Positions 8,840 through 17,722 of a stretch of DNA of 51,043 bases are shown here, one piece after another; the stretch's first letter is position 1; the number at the start of each line of letters is the position of its first letter. Position numbers and translations under genes: made by a program. Origin of the DNA: Methanothrix sp. (lineage in GTDB: Archaea; Halobacteriota; Methanosarcinia; Methanotrichales; Methanotrichaceae); assembly GCA_017994055.1 (NCBI GenBank), contig JAGOLL010000008.1, positions 1-51,043 on the forward strand, read 5' to 3'. The notes beneath the pieces are model-generated. The model was not told where the DNA came from. It saw nothing but the letters and a program-made list of their open reading frames with translations, and searched no databases.

Positions 8840-9008
8840 GCGGATCAGGAAGGATTTGTCCGGCATAATGCATTTTTGCCGAATGGATCGGGATGATGCT
8901 ATCCTTTCCCGCGAGCCCTCAATGGAAAAGGTTAAAGGAGAGGCAGGCAGATCTGGATAGCTGGGAATATCATCCCGAACCGATATCCGAGTTTGAGGCA
9001 GAAATAAG

Positions 9009-10340
9009 ATGAAAAAGCATTTATTCGGCATTACGACAGCCATATTCATTCAAATACTGCTCCTATCGCCGGTTCTGGCGGCAGAAGAAGCCCCTACCGG
9101 ATCCGATAACGCATCCTGGGCGGAAGATCCTGACATCGATTCAGCTTTTGTCAGTCCGGCGGGGATAATGCCTTCAGATACCGTACTGGATATAAGCCCC
9201 AATGCTACGGACTATATAGATGGTGCTCTGAGCATCAATTACGAGGACTTTTTTGACCGGGGAGGCGGCCTCAAGCCGGTCTCTGAGCTTGCCGGGCGAC
9301 TGGGAGACGCGGGCATAACAAGCAATGATTCCCTGATCATAGCCGGGGAGTGCATGCCCTGAGGCGGGGGGCCGGCTCCTGCGTTCTTCACCTACTGGCT
9401 GCTGAAGTATCTGGGCCATGAGGATGTTCGAATCTTGACGGGCACTGCAGATGACTGGAAGGCTGCCGGCCTCAACCTTAGCCATAGGCCATCAATAAGG
9501 ACCAGAGCGGAATATATGCCCCGCATCAATGCTGATCTATTGGCAACCTATGAGTTTGTGGCTGCCGGAGGAGCTCAGATAGTAGACGCCAGGCTGCCGC
9601 GAGACTATGAGATAGGCTCTATTCCCGGTGCAGTGAATATCCCCTATGAATATGCTCTGGACAACGACAGCTTGAGGAGCCGGGAGCAGCTTCAGGAGAT
9701 CTTTTCCGGTATTGGAAAGGACAGAGCGGTTGTGGTCTATACCAATGTGGGAATTGAGGCTGCTATTACATGGTTTGCCCTGGAGCGCCTGGGATTCGAT
9801 GCCCGGCTTTATTCCTGGCGCAGCTGGCTGGAGATGCAGCCGCAGTTCGGATTTGAACTGGCAGAGATAAAGGCCGAGCCCAATCCGGTCAAAGCCAGCC
9901 AGCCGGTTTATATCACGGCAATCCTTCAGTCGGCGTCGGCCAATTCAACTAGAAATTCGCCAGAAGGCAATAGCTCAAGGGGCGAAGATGAGCTGGAGGT
10001 CAAGGGCTGCGCCACCTGCGGATTCGGCTCACCCCAGGGTTTCGCCGATCTGAACCGAAAGGACGGAGCAGTCCAGATAGGCTCCTCCGGAGTAGCCCCA
10101 TCATCCTCGGAGATATCAGGCCAGAGGGCAGACCGCATTCTGCGCTGCACTGCGGTAATAAATTTCCCCGACGGCTCTGAAGCAGCCAGGATGAACCTAC
10201 TCGAGACAACAACAGGCAAGTATATGGGGATATGGAATGCAGAGATGCAGCCTGGTATCTATACGGTGAGCATTGTGGCCACTGCCGATGGAAACTCCGA
10301 GACCTTCGCCGATGTCCTGGAGATCGAGGTTCGGGCATGA
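9009..10340 (+). pseudogene. Secreted tandem rhodanese-like protein interrupted by one in-frame UGA
   Basis: The ORF from ATG 9009 starts with a signal peptide (KKHLFGITTAIFIQILLLSP, then VLAA) and the first rhodanese domain. It reaches GECMP, hits TGA at 9360-9362, then continues in the same frame as GGGPAPAFFTYWLLKYLGHE to 10340. The stop falls inside the active-site loop, right after the expected catalytic Cys. The second rhodanese domain (about codons 180-280; ARLPRDYEIGSIPGAVNIPY) has VVYTNVGIEA where an active enzyme has Cys, so it is probably inactive. A Ser-rich linker with CATCGFG and a C-terminal Ig-like strand domain follow. A TTG at 9435 could restart translation and give 301 residues. 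It may be a pseudogene, a sequence error or a recoded codon. Confidence 0.75.
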
Positions 10341-10419
10341 TAGCAGCCTCTCATCAGATCTCTGAAGAGGAGGAAGCTGTTGGCTTCAGGATTGCCAGGA
10401 TATTTGTTTTTAAGAGCAG

Positions 10420-10449
10420 CCGGAAGGTCAATAGCATGCCTCCTTCCGG
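10420..10449 (+). terminator. Hairpin downstream of the rhodanese gene
   Basis: CCGGAAGG (10420-10427) and CCTTCCGG (10442-10449) form a perfect 8-bp stem with a 14-nt loop, about 80 nt after the rhodanese stop. No U-tract follows, and the flavin reductase gene converges on it. It may end transcription or be a stable 3' UTR element. It does not show the archaeal SECIS pattern (GAA opposite A below a short GC helix). Confidence 0.4.
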
Positions 10450-10487
10450 GATGGTTTGATTGATTGGGAGAGGAGAGGAATTCGAGA

Positions 10488-11072
10488 TCAGCTCTTGATC
10501 AGCTCCCTGCCCATAGAGAAAGCATTGCCTATGAACCTTCCCAGACCGTGATACTTGCGCCCTTCTGGAGAGAAGATAATTGGCCGAACCCTTTCAATAT
10601 CCGGAAACCCGTCGGGGCCAAGGCATGATTCATCTGCCCTGACATCGATTATCTCGCCTATGAACTGGGTATGCAGTCCTATCTCCACAATGCGATGCAG
10701 CCTGCACTCCAGGGCTAATGGAAATTCCTTGACCAGCGGGGCATCCACCAGTTCGCTCTTGAGAGGCGTCAGGCCGCTGGTGGAGAATTTATCCGCTGCA
10801 CTTCCCGACACCAGGCCGAAGTAGTCCGCCTCCCTGGCGTGGTCCTCAGAGGGGATGGATACGGTGAATGCCTTGCGATTGATTATATTGCGGTAGGTTT
10901 GAGTGACCTTGCGCAGTGAGACGGACAGGCAGGGCGGGCTGGAGCAGCAGATCCCAATCCATGCCGCAGTCATTGCATTGGGATTTCCAAACCGGTCATA
11001 GGTCCCGATCACACATACGGGAGTGGGATATAGCAGGGTCTTTGCTCCCAGGGACTTCTTCATTGCTTTCAC
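10488..11072 (-). CDS. Flavin reductase-family (FMN-binding split barrel) protein
   Basis: This 194-residue protein has a flavin-reductase-like FMN-binding domain: LYPTPVCVIGTYDRFGNPNA, MTAAWIGICCSSPPCLSVSL, AFTVSIPSEDHAREADYFGL. Members are FMN-containing flavoredoxin-type electron carriers or reductases in methanogens. On the coding strand AGGTGA lies a few bases before the ATG at 11072. It stands alone, convergent with the rhodanese gene and followed upstream by a 520-nt gene-poor gap, so its redox partner is unknown. Confidence 0.85.
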   Translation of the reverse strand: MKAMKKSLGAKTLLYPTPVCVIGTYDRFGNPNAMTAAWIGICCSSPPCLSVSLRKVTQTYRNIINRKAFTVSIPSEDHAREADYFGLVSGSAADKFSTSGLTPLKSELVDAPLVKEFPLALECRLHRIVEIGLHTQFIGEIIDVRADESCLGPDGFPDIERVRPIIFSPEGRKYHGLGRFIGNAFSMGRELIKS

Positions 11073-11593
11073 CTGTTCTCTTATTGCCTTTTAGGCATAA
11101 ATTTGTATGGGGTGTGCATATGGGTGTGAGATGCAATGGTGAGATGCATTATATGCTCTTTTGCAGAGATAAAGCCGTATGGCAATTTGATGATGGCATA
11201 GAGCAGCATGTTTCTCTAAAGTTGATAAAGGAAAAAAGAGACATCACAGGCGCATTATCTAAAAGCCAGTCACTGTGGAATCTTGGATATGGCCAAGAGA
11301 GCCATGCTCAGAAAAGCCAAAGCCCACATGGCGAGATATCTGGCGACAAATGTCTCCATAAGCATTCACAATGATAATTCGTGATATATTGTATATCAGA
11401 CTTTCGGTTAGATTGGCTCGATGGGTTCCATATCCTTCCACCACTCTCAAGATCGACAAGAGCCTTCTGGAGGACCGGCCTATCTAGGGAGTCACGTTCA
11501 ACTGCGCAAGACTGTGAATATCTAAAAATTGGGACCGCCTGGAGAGAAAGCGCAGAGCAAGAAGAGATGTCTTGCTCTGCTCAGCCATCCGCC
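11073..11593. other. Gene-poor interval, no convincing gene
   Basis: This interval lies between the flavin reductase start and the end of ilvE. It is AT-richer than its surroundings and holds no ORF with family resemblance. A 38-codon ORF at 11371-11487 (+; MIIRDILYIRLSV..., ending in SLLEDRPI) has no ribosome-binding site and could be a fragment of something larger. No repeats, RNA motif or mobile-element ends were recognised. Confidence 0.4.
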
Positions 11594-12466
11594 TTATTTG
11601 AATATGGCCGTTCCTGTGCTCCTGGTCAATTCCCTGAAGGCGGCTATAAGCTCTTTTGTGATCGGCCCCGGCTTGCCGTCTCCTATGGTTCTGCCATCGA
11701 TCTTGGTAACCGGCGCCACCTCAGCCGCAGTTCCGGTGACAAAGACCTCGTCTGCAGTATAGAGGTCGAAGAGGCCCAGTTCCTTCTCCTTTATGGGATT
11801 TCCCCTGATCTCAGCCAGCTCCATGACCGCATCTCTGGTGATGCCCTTGAGGTTGTTGATGGTATACGGTGTGGAAATCTCCCCGTTCTTAATGACAAAT
11901 ATGTTGTCTCCGCTGCCCTCTGAGACCAGACCCCTGGAGTCGAGGATGATGGCCTCATTTCCTCCCTTGATATTGGCCTCGATCTTTGCCAGGATGTTAT
12001 TGAGATAGTTGAGGCTCTTGATATTGGGCGGCAGGCTGTCCGGGGAATTCCTCCGCACCGAGACGCTGACGGCAGTCAGTCCTATCTCGTAGAGGTCTCC
12101 GTACATCGCCCCCCACTCCACGGCAATGATGATCACCGATGGCTGGGGGCATTTGTTGGGATCGAGGCCCAGATCGCCGTAGCCGCGGCTGACTATGGGC
12201 CGGATATAAGCATCGCGCAGATTGTTCTTCCTCAAGGTCTCGAGTATAGCCTGGCCCATCTCCTCCTGGCTGATAGGGATCTTGAGCATGATCGCCTGAG
12301 CCGAGTCGAAGAGCCTTCTGACATGGTCCTCCAGCCGGAAGACCCTTCCATCATAGGCTCTGATTCCCTCGAAGACTCCGTCTCCATAAAGAAATCCGTG
12401 ATCGAAGACAGAGACCATAGCCTGTTCCTCTGGAACAAACTTTCCGTTAAGATAAATCAGTCTCAT
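11594..12466 (-). CDS. ilvE: Branched-chain amino acid aminotransferase
   Basis: With the ATG at 12466 the product is 290 residues ([20 protein letters not shown]), which matches the usual start of archaeal IlvE. The open frame extends 23 codons further upstream, but that part is not conserved. Family blocks are [35 protein letters not shown], the PLP-lysine segment IKSLNYLNN, and [14 protein letters not shown] near the phosphate site. It is a fold-type IV PLP enzyme that transaminates Leu, Ile and Val with 2-oxoglutarate. It is divergent from ribH. Confidence 0.93.
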   Translation of the reverse strand: MRLIYLNGKFVPEEQAMVSVFDHGFLYGDGVFEGIRAYDGRVFRLEDHVRRLFDSAQAIMLKIPISQEEMGQAILETLRKNNLRDAYIRPIVSRGYGDLGLDPNKCPQPSVIIIAVEWGAMYGDLYEIGLTAVSVSVRRNSPDSLPPNIKSLNYLNNILAKIEANIKGGNEAIILDSRGLVSEGSGDNIFVIKNGEISTPYTINNLKGITRDAVMELAEIRGNPIKEKELGLFDLYTADEVFVTGTAAEVAPVTKIDGRTIGDGKPGPITKELIAAFRELTRSTGTAIFK

Positions 12467-12603
12467 GAGCATCTGAAATTCGGATAATTGCTGAGGATAA
12501 ATGGCTTTTGATCGCCGGATTGATCTTCTTTTCATCCCGAGATCGATGGGTTTATTAGTCTGGCAAGGAAGGAAGTTGCCTACTCTTACGGGGTTTGGAG
12601 CTT

Positions 12604-13014
12604 ATGGCAAGACTTGGTTTCATCGTCTCGGAGTTCAATAGGGACATCACCTATCAGATGGAGCTGTTGGGCAGGGAGCATGCCCAGTTCCTGGGTGCAG
12701 AGGTTGCAGGCATTGTTTATGTTCCAGGCGTCTACGATATGCCCCTCGCGGCAAAGAAGCTTCTTCGTCGCGAGGACATCGATGCTGTGGTGACCATCGG
12801 CTGCGTGATTCAGGGAGAGACGGCCCATGATGAGATTGTGGTCTCCCAGGCAGCCCGGAAGCTGATGGACCTCTCACTGGAGTTCGACAAGCCGGTGACC
12901 CTGGGCATCACCGGACCCAAGATGTCCCGGCCGGACGCCCACAAGAGGGTGGACTATGCCAAGAGGGCGGTAGAGGCGGCGGTCAAGCTCCTGCAGAGGC
13001 TGGGAGGAGAATAG
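12604..13014 (+). CDS. ribH: 6,7-dimethyl-8-ribityllumazine synthase
   Basis: This 136-residue protein from ATG 12604 carries the lumazine synthase signatures FIVSEFNRDIT, VPGVYDMPLAAKKL, TIGCVIQGETAHDEIV (catalytic His and phosphate-binding segment) and PVTLGITGPK. It condenses 3,4-dihydroxybutanone 4-phosphate with the ribitylamino-uracil in riboflavin synthesis, feeding FMN, FAD and possibly F420-linked chemistry. A TTG at 12595 lies three codons upstream in frame. It ends 2 nt before the aminotransferase ATG at 13017, so the two are likely co-transcribed. Confidence 0.93.
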   Translation: MARLGFIVSEFNRDITYQMELLGREHAQFLGAEVAGIVYVPGVYDMPLAAKKLLRREDIDAVVTIGCVIQGETAHDEIVVSQAARKLMDLSLEFDKPVTLGITGPKMSRPDAHKRVDYAKRAVEAAVKLLQRLGGE

Positions 13015-13016
13015 CA

Positions 13017-14153
13017 ATGGTCTCAGCCCGGATGGCATCCATTCATGAGTCAACCACCCTGAAGATCTCGGCTATGGCCAAGAAGCTGGCAGCCTCTGGC
13101 CAGGATGTCATAGATATGTCAGTTGGCGAGCCGGATTTCGATACGCCAAAGAATATCGTAGAGGCGGGCTGCAATTCCATCCGGATGGGCGAGACCCATT
13201 ATGCACCCACGGCAGGAATTCCTGAACTGCGTCGGGCTATTGCCGATAAATTGGCCATGGAAAACGATCTCCATGTCACTGCAGATGATGTGTCAGTGAC
13301 ACCTGGAGCCAAGATGGCAGTCTTTGCCGCGATTCAAGCCCTGCTTCAGGAGGGAGATGAGTGCGTCCTTATCGGCCCCTCCTGGGTCAGCTATGAGCCC
13401 TGTGTGGCCTTTGCCGGCGGCAGGGTCTCCTGGGGACGGGTGGACGAGAATTTCATGCCCCAGGATCTGGCGGCGAGCATAAATTCCAGGACCAGGTTGA
13501 TCATAGTCAATTCTCCCTCCAATCCCACCGGCTCGATCTTCGATCGCAAGGTCCTGGAGGAGATCAGGGATCTGGCCGTGGATCACAATCTCTTCGTCAT
13601 ATCCGATGAGATCTATGAGAAGATAATATACGATCACCAGCATGTCAGCATAGGTTCTATGGAGGGGATGGAGGAGAGAACGGTTACCATCAACGGCTTT
13701 TCCAAGAGCTATGCCATGACCGGATGGAGGCTTGGGTATCTTGCCGGCCCCAGGGAGACCATGAAATGGGTGAACAGGCTGCTCTCTCACTCCGTATCTC
13801 AGGCCACAACCTTTGTACAGAGGGCGGGAGTGGCGGCATTGCAGGGGCCCCAGGATGAGGTTCAAGCCATGGTGGCGGAGTTTCGGGCCCGGCGGGATAT
13901 GCTGGTCTCGGGGCTGCGAGAGCTGGGCATACCCTGCAGCATTCCCGGAGGAGCCTTTTATGTCTTTCCTGATCTCTCCCATCTGGGAGGAGGGGATGCA
14001 TTCACCGACCGGCTGCTCAAAGATGCTCTCATAGCCGCCACTCCGGGCTCTGCCTTCGGTCCGGATGGCAGAAATTATGTTCGGCTCTCTTATGCCGCAT
14101 CCCAAAGCAGAATCAGCCAGGCGCTGGAGAGAATTGGCAGAATTGCGAAATAG
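13017..14153 (+). CDS. Class I/II PLP aminotransferase (aspartate aminotransferase-like)
   Basis: This 378-residue fold-type I aminotransferase has the substrate/PLP blocks VIDMSVGEPDFDTP, THYAPTAGIPELRRAIA, VNSPSNPTGS, VISDEIYEKIIYD, the Schiff-base lysine in NGFSKSYAMTGWRLGYLAGP, and the C-terminal Arg in NYVRLSYA. The specificity (aspartate, aromatic amino acids or a biosynthetic keto acid) cannot be read from sequence. It directly follows ribH, a neighbourhood with no clear pathway link. Confidence 0.9.
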   Translation: MVSARMASIHESTTLKISAMAKKLAASGQDVIDMSVGEPDFDTPKNIVEAGCNSIRMGETHYAPTAGIPELRRAIADKLAMENDLHVTADDVSVTPGAKMAVFAAIQALLQEGDECVLIGPSWVSYEPCVAFAGGRVSWGRVDENFMPQDLAASINSRTRLIIVNSPSNPTGSIFDRKVLEEIRDLAVDHNLFVISDEIYEKIIYDHQHVSIGSMEGMEERTVTINGFSKSYAMTGWRLGYLAGPRETMKWVNRLLSHSVSQATTFVQRAGVAALQGPQDEVQAMVAEFRARRDMLVSGLRELGIPCSIPGGAFYVFPDLSHLGGGDAFTDRLLKDALIAATPGSAFGPDGRNYVRLSYAASQSRISQALERIGRIAK

Positions 14154-14213
14154 CGAACGATTTAAAAATGCTTGCAGATCGAAAAGCTCAGAGCCGCTAA
14201 GAGCCTGCCCTGA

Positions 14214-14318
14214 GATCACAAGCTAACTTTTTTTCTCCGCATACCATCCAGCTCGTCTCCATTTTTCGCCTATTCCCTCGGAGGCTCTGTCGTAGCGGGT
14301 CGCGATGCTCAGATCGGC
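14214..14318 (+). pseudogene. Remnant of the 5' end and upstream region of pyrH
   Basis: The frame 14268-14318 reads [15 protein letters not shown], nearly the N-terminus of intact pyrH at 17723 ([15 protein letters not shown]). Similarity continues upstream into non-coding DNA (ATCACAAGC...TTTTTT, at about 14215 and 17687). About 100 bp are therefore an imperfect direct repeat of the pyrH start region. The initiation codon has been lost. Within the coding part most differences are at third codon positions. The frame runs directly into the adk fragment that follows. Confidence 0.8.
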
Positions 14319-14585
14319 GCTGCTGTGTACAAGTGCGGCGCTACCTATCACGTCTCTTTCAACGAGCCCAAGGTGGAGGGCAAGTGCGATGCCTGCGGCG
14401 GCGAGCTGTACCAGCGGGCGGACGACACCGAGGAGACAGTCAAGCAGAGGCTGAATGCCTATCACGCCCAGACCCAGCCGCTCATCGACTACTACAACAA
14501 GAGGGGCATAGTGGCCACTGTGCTCGGCGTAGGAGATATCAAGGCCATCTTCGACAAGGTGGCTGCGGCGCTGGATAAGGTTTAA
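14319..14585 (+). pseudogene. Remnant of adenylate kinase, lid and C-terminal part
   Basis: The frame reads [60 protein letters not shown] and on to a normal stop. This matches the zinc-binding lid and C-terminal helices of adenylate kinase. The N-terminal P-loop half is absent, so it cannot be an active kinase. It is fused in frame to the pyrH 5' remnant, which makes an open chimera back to about 14220. No internal stops have appeared, so the event is recent or the ORF is still expressed (GTG 14325 would give 86 residues). Its terminator hairpin is preserved downstream. Confidence 0.85.
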
Positions 14586-14609
14586 ACAGAACCTTCAAAA
14601 CTCTTTTTT
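14577..14609 (+). terminator. Hairpin plus U-tract after the adk remnant
   Basis: AAGGTT (14577-14582) pairs with AACCTT (14590-14595) around a 7-nt loop. Six T residues follow at 14604-14609. It isolates the following two-gene unit from the remnant upstream. Confidence 0.55.
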
Positions 14610-14665
14610 CTTTCAGCAATCCAAAAACTTATCATTCTCATCCGCCAATTCTTCTCTTGATAGAA

Positions 14666-15067
14666 ATGGTAGTTGATCCTGTCAGTTTAGCTGCATTTGC
14701 CACGCCGCTCTTGGCCAAGGGCGCGGAAGCTTTCACCAAGACCGCTGGCGAGAAATTAGGCGGGAAGGTAGTTGATCTCTGCCAGGCGGTGGTTGAGAAG
14801 TTCAAAGGAGACGGCTATGCAGAGCAGACTTTATCCCGCGCCAAAGAGCTACCTGAATCAGAAGAACGACAGTTGGCACTGAAAGGAGTCCTAGCCGAAA
14901 AGATGAAAGAAGACCCCAGATTTGCGGAAGAGGTCAAAAAGCTATTCGATGAAATGAAAGGCGATGCCCCGTCAGCTCGTCCCATCTTTGATCAGCGGGG
15001 GCAGAACGTCGGCACTCAAACCAATATCGGAAATATGCAAGGTTCAGTAAATATTGGCACCAAATAG
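14666..15067 (+). CDS. BELL-like helical effector with C-terminal amyloid-type signalling motif
   Basis: This 133-residue protein starts at ATG 14666 (an in-frame TTG at 14657 is less likely). The N-terminus is a hydrophobic/amphipathic helix (VDPVSLAAFATPLLAKGAEA) followed by charged helices to about residue 100. This is the layout of HeLo-like and bacterial BELL cell-death domains. The C-terminus ends in FDQRGQNVGTQTNIGN (108-123), which is repeated almost exactly at the N-terminus of the next protein. In described BELL/BASS systems such a motif templates amyloid folding from an activated NLR to the effector, which then damages the membrane. The function here is inference from motif pairing and gene order; I cannot confirm the domain by profile search. 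Confidence 0.65.
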   Translation: MVVDPVSLAAFATPLLAKGAEAFTKTAGEKLGGKVVDLCQAVVEKFKGDGYAEQTLSRAKELPESEERQLALKGVLAEKMKEDPRFAEEVKKLFDEMKGDAPSARPIFDQRGQNVGTQTNIGNMQGSVNIGTK

Positions 15068-15078
15068 AAAGGACAAAG

Positions 15079-17673
15079 ATGACGGATGCGCCTAATTTCG
15101 ACCAAAAAGGCCAGTCTGTGACAAACCAGACCAACATTTACGCGGAGAAAATGGTTTCACAACCATGTTCAGCATCGGCTTTTCCTATTCCACAGCAAAT
15201 CCCGATTTATCCGCATGACTTCACAGGCCGTGAGGACGAAATCAAAATCCTTCTTGAGCAGTTCGGCCAAGGTGCAACCATAACCGGCCTGCGAGGCATG
15301 GGCGGAGTGGGAAAGACCGCTTTGGCACTGGTCCTAGCCGATCGACTTAAGATTAGTTTTCCTGACGGCCAGCTCTTCTTGAACATGCAGGGCACGAGCA
15401 AGAGCACACTGCAGCCTGAGGAGGCCATGGCTCATGTCATTCGCTCCTACCTAGGAGCCGATGCCCCGCTGCCAAAGGACCTGAACGGCATTTGTGGGCT
15501 TTATCGTTCTGTTCTCTCTGGCAAGAAAGCCATAATACTCCTAGATAACGCCGCCAGCCGGGAGCAGGTGGAGTCGCTCCTGCCCCCTCAGGGCTGCGCG
15601 CTTCTCGTAACCTCCCGCAAGAAGTTTGCCCTGCCGGGTTTGGCTGAAAAGGATCTGGATGTGCTGCCCCTGGAGGACGCTAAGAAGCTCCTGCTGGAGA
15701 TCTGCGGGCGAATCGGCGATCATGCCCGTGAGCTGGCGGAGATATGCGGTCGTCTGCCAATCGCCCTGAGAAATGCAGCTTCAATTCTTAGAGAAAGACC
15801 GAATTTGAGCGTTGCCGATTATATCAAACGATTGGGCGACGCCAAGAAGCGCCTGGAGCTGGTGGATGCCTCCTTCAGCACGAGCTACGATCTTCTCACC
15901 CCTGAGCTGCAAAGGCTCTGGTCCCTGCTTTCAGTCTTTCCCGCAGACTTCGATCTAGCCGGAGCGGCAGCTATCTGGGAGGTTGACGAGATGCCGGCAG
16001 AGGATGCTTTGGGCGAGCTGATCAGGTGGAGCCTGGTAGACTTTCTGCCCGATGCCCAAGGCGAAGGCGGGCGCTGCAGGCTGCACGACCTAGCACGCGA
16101 TTTTGCCAGTTCGTGGCCAAATAGCGCTGACCTTGATCTTGCAGGATATCGTCATGCCAGATATTATCAAGAAATGCTGTGGAAGGCAGACAACCTATTC
16201 CTTCAAGGCGATGCTTCAAGTAGCTTGAAACAAGTTACTATTGATTGGAAAAATATTGAGGCAGGACAAAAATGGGCGAGCAAAAATAAATTTAAAAACA
16301 ATAATATCGCAGCAATTTGCGTAGATTTTGTCCATTCAGAGAGCATATTGTACTCGTGCTTGAGACCGACTAAATACATACAATGGTTAGAGGATGCATT
16401 GGATTCAGTGCGATTGCTAAACGACAAAAGAGGGGAAGCAATAATAATAAACATTATGGGAAATTGCTATCTGGATCTATTTGAAATTAATAGATCAATT
16501 GAATACTATCAAAAAGCCCTAGATGTTTCTCGCGAGATCGGAGATAAAATCATAGAAGGACATAGTATTGGAAATCTTGGAAGTGCCTATTGCGAACTTG
16601 GAGATGTGCTTCTTGGAATCAATCATTTTCAAAAATCCCTTGATATTTCTCTCGAAACCAAAGACATAAAGGCCCAAGAATTATCCTATGGTAACCTTGG
16701 TTCCGCATATGATCATTTAGGAGACCCCTCCATATCATTAAAATATTATGAGCAAGCGCTGAAAGTCTCGCAGGAAATCAGCGATAAAAGGGGCGAAGGA
16801 TTTCATCTATTTAATTTGGGACATGCTTATTTTAAGCTTGGTGAATCCCATAAGGCCATTAAATATTATGAACAAGCTCTAAATATTTCACGCGAAATCA
16901 AAAACTTCACTCTTGAAGCGGACATACAAAACAGCTTGGGGAGTGCATATCATCTGATAGGAGAAATTCACAAAGCCATCAAGTCTTTCGATGATGGATT
17001 AAATATTTCCCGAGAAATTGAGTATAAACGGGGCGAAGGTATCTCAGTCAGCAATCTAGGAAGAGCTTACTTGGAACTAGGAGAAACGCAAAAAGGAATT
17101 GAATACCAGAAGCAATCACTTAAAATTAGTTGTGAGATGGAAGACAAAGCTGGAAGAGGAAAAGATCTGGTTAATCTTGGTATTTCACATATGGATCTTG
17201 GTCAGACCAAAGAGACTATTAATTATTTCGAGAATGCATTGAAGATCTTCCAAGAAATAGGTGATAAATATTCTGAAGCTGATGTTTTAGGAAATCTTGG
17301 AGCGGTCTATCATGATATCGGTCAATTATTTGTAGCTATAGAATGCTATGAACAAGCCTTGAAGATTTGTCGCTGTACTAAAAACAAAAATAGTGAAGGT
17401 AATATTCTCGGCAATATAAGTCAATTGTTTTTTAATCTAAATGAGTTTTCAAAATCTATTGAGTATGGGGAGAAGTCTTTAAAGATCCATCTCCAAACAG
17501 GGAATATTAAAGGAAAAGGGATTGTTCTCTTTAACATGGGACTTTCTTTTCATAAGCTTCATCAAGGTGATAAAGCCAGCAAGCTAGCTAAAGAAGCACT
17601 TGCGATTTTTGAGCAGATCGGTAGCCCTTATGCTGACGAGGTCCGGAAAGTCTTAGCGAAATGGAATGCTTAG
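15079..17673 (+). CDS. NLR-type receptor: N-terminal amyloid-like motif, NB-ARC ATPase, TPR sensor
   Basis: This is an 864-residue STAND ATPase. Residues 7-20 are FDQKGQSVTNQTNI, matching the C-terminus of the upstream protein. The NB-ARC core follows: FTGRED at 48-53, Walker A GMGGVGKT at 73-80, Walker B KKAIILLDN at 149-157, TSRKK sensor at 178-182, GRLPIAL (GLPL motif) at 224-230 and LHD (MHD-like) at 335-337. From about residue 450 to the end there are some ten 40-residue TPRs, a typical ligand-sensing array. AAAGGA before the ATG supports the start, and it lies 11 nt after the effector gene. The TPR half is much more AT-rich than the NB-ARC half. It probably detects an intruder and activates the upstream effector. 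Confidence 0.85.
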   Translation: MTDAPNFDQKGQSVTNQTNIYAEKMVSQPCSASAFPIPQQIPIYPHDFTGREDEIKILLEQFGQGATITGLRGMGGVGKTALALVLADRLKISFPDGQLFLNMQGTSKSTLQPEEAMAHVIRSYLGADAPLPKDLNGICGLYRSVLSGKKAIILLDNAASREQVESLLPPQGCALLVTSRKKFALPGLAEKDLDVLPLEDAKKLLLEICGRIGDHARELAEICGRLPIALRNAASILRERPNLSVADYIKRLGDAKKRLELVDASFSTSYDLLTPELQRLWSLLSVFPADFDLAGAAAIWEVDEMPAEDALGELIRWSLVDFLPDAQGEGGRCRLHDLARDFASSWPNSADLDLAGYRHARYYQEMLWKADNLFLQGDASSSLKQVTIDWKNIEAGQKWASKNKFKNNNIAAICVDFVHSESILYSCLRPTKYIQWLEDALDSVRLLNDKRGEAIIINIMGNCYLDLFEINRSIEYYQKALDVSREIGDKIIEGHSIGNLGSAYCELGDVLLGINHFQKSLDISLETKDIKAQELSYGNLGSAYDHLGDPSISLKYYEQALKVSQEISDKRGEGFHLFNLGHAYFKLGESHKAIKYYEQALNISREIKNFTLEADIQNSLGSAYHLIGEIHKAIKSFDDGLNISREIEYKRGEGISVSNLGRAYLELGETQKGIEYQKQSLKISCEMEDKAGRGKDLVNLGISHMDLGQTKETINYFENALKIFQEIGDKYSEADVLGNLGAVYHDIGQLFVAIECYEQALKICRCTKNKNSEGNILGNISQLFFNLNEFSKSIEYGEKSLKIHLQTGNIKGKGIVLFNMGLSFHKLHQGDKASKLAKEALAIFEQIGSPYADEVRKVLAKWNA

Positions 17674-17722
17674 TTGCATCACAAGCAAGCCTTTTTATCC
17701 ACTCACAATCCTGCCCCTCCTC

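Noticed and set aside
9420..9450. tRNA-like GTTCGAATC sequence
   Set aside because: It lies inside the rhodanese coding frame and has no cloverleaf partners.
10420..10449. SECIS element supporting Sec at the rhodanese UGA
   Set aside because: The hairpin has a simple 8-bp stem and 14-nt loop without the GAA/A internal loop and GC helix expected for archaeal SECIS elements.
10916..11374. ORF overlapping the flavin reductase start on the plus strand
   Set aside because: It is the shadow of the reverse gene in its first half, and the remainder has no family resemblance or ribosome-binding site.
14325..14585. Functional stand-alone small adenylate kinase or zinc-finger protein
   Set aside because: Only the lid and C-terminal helices are present and the P-loop is missing. 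Fusion to the pyrH start shows it is a rearrangement product.
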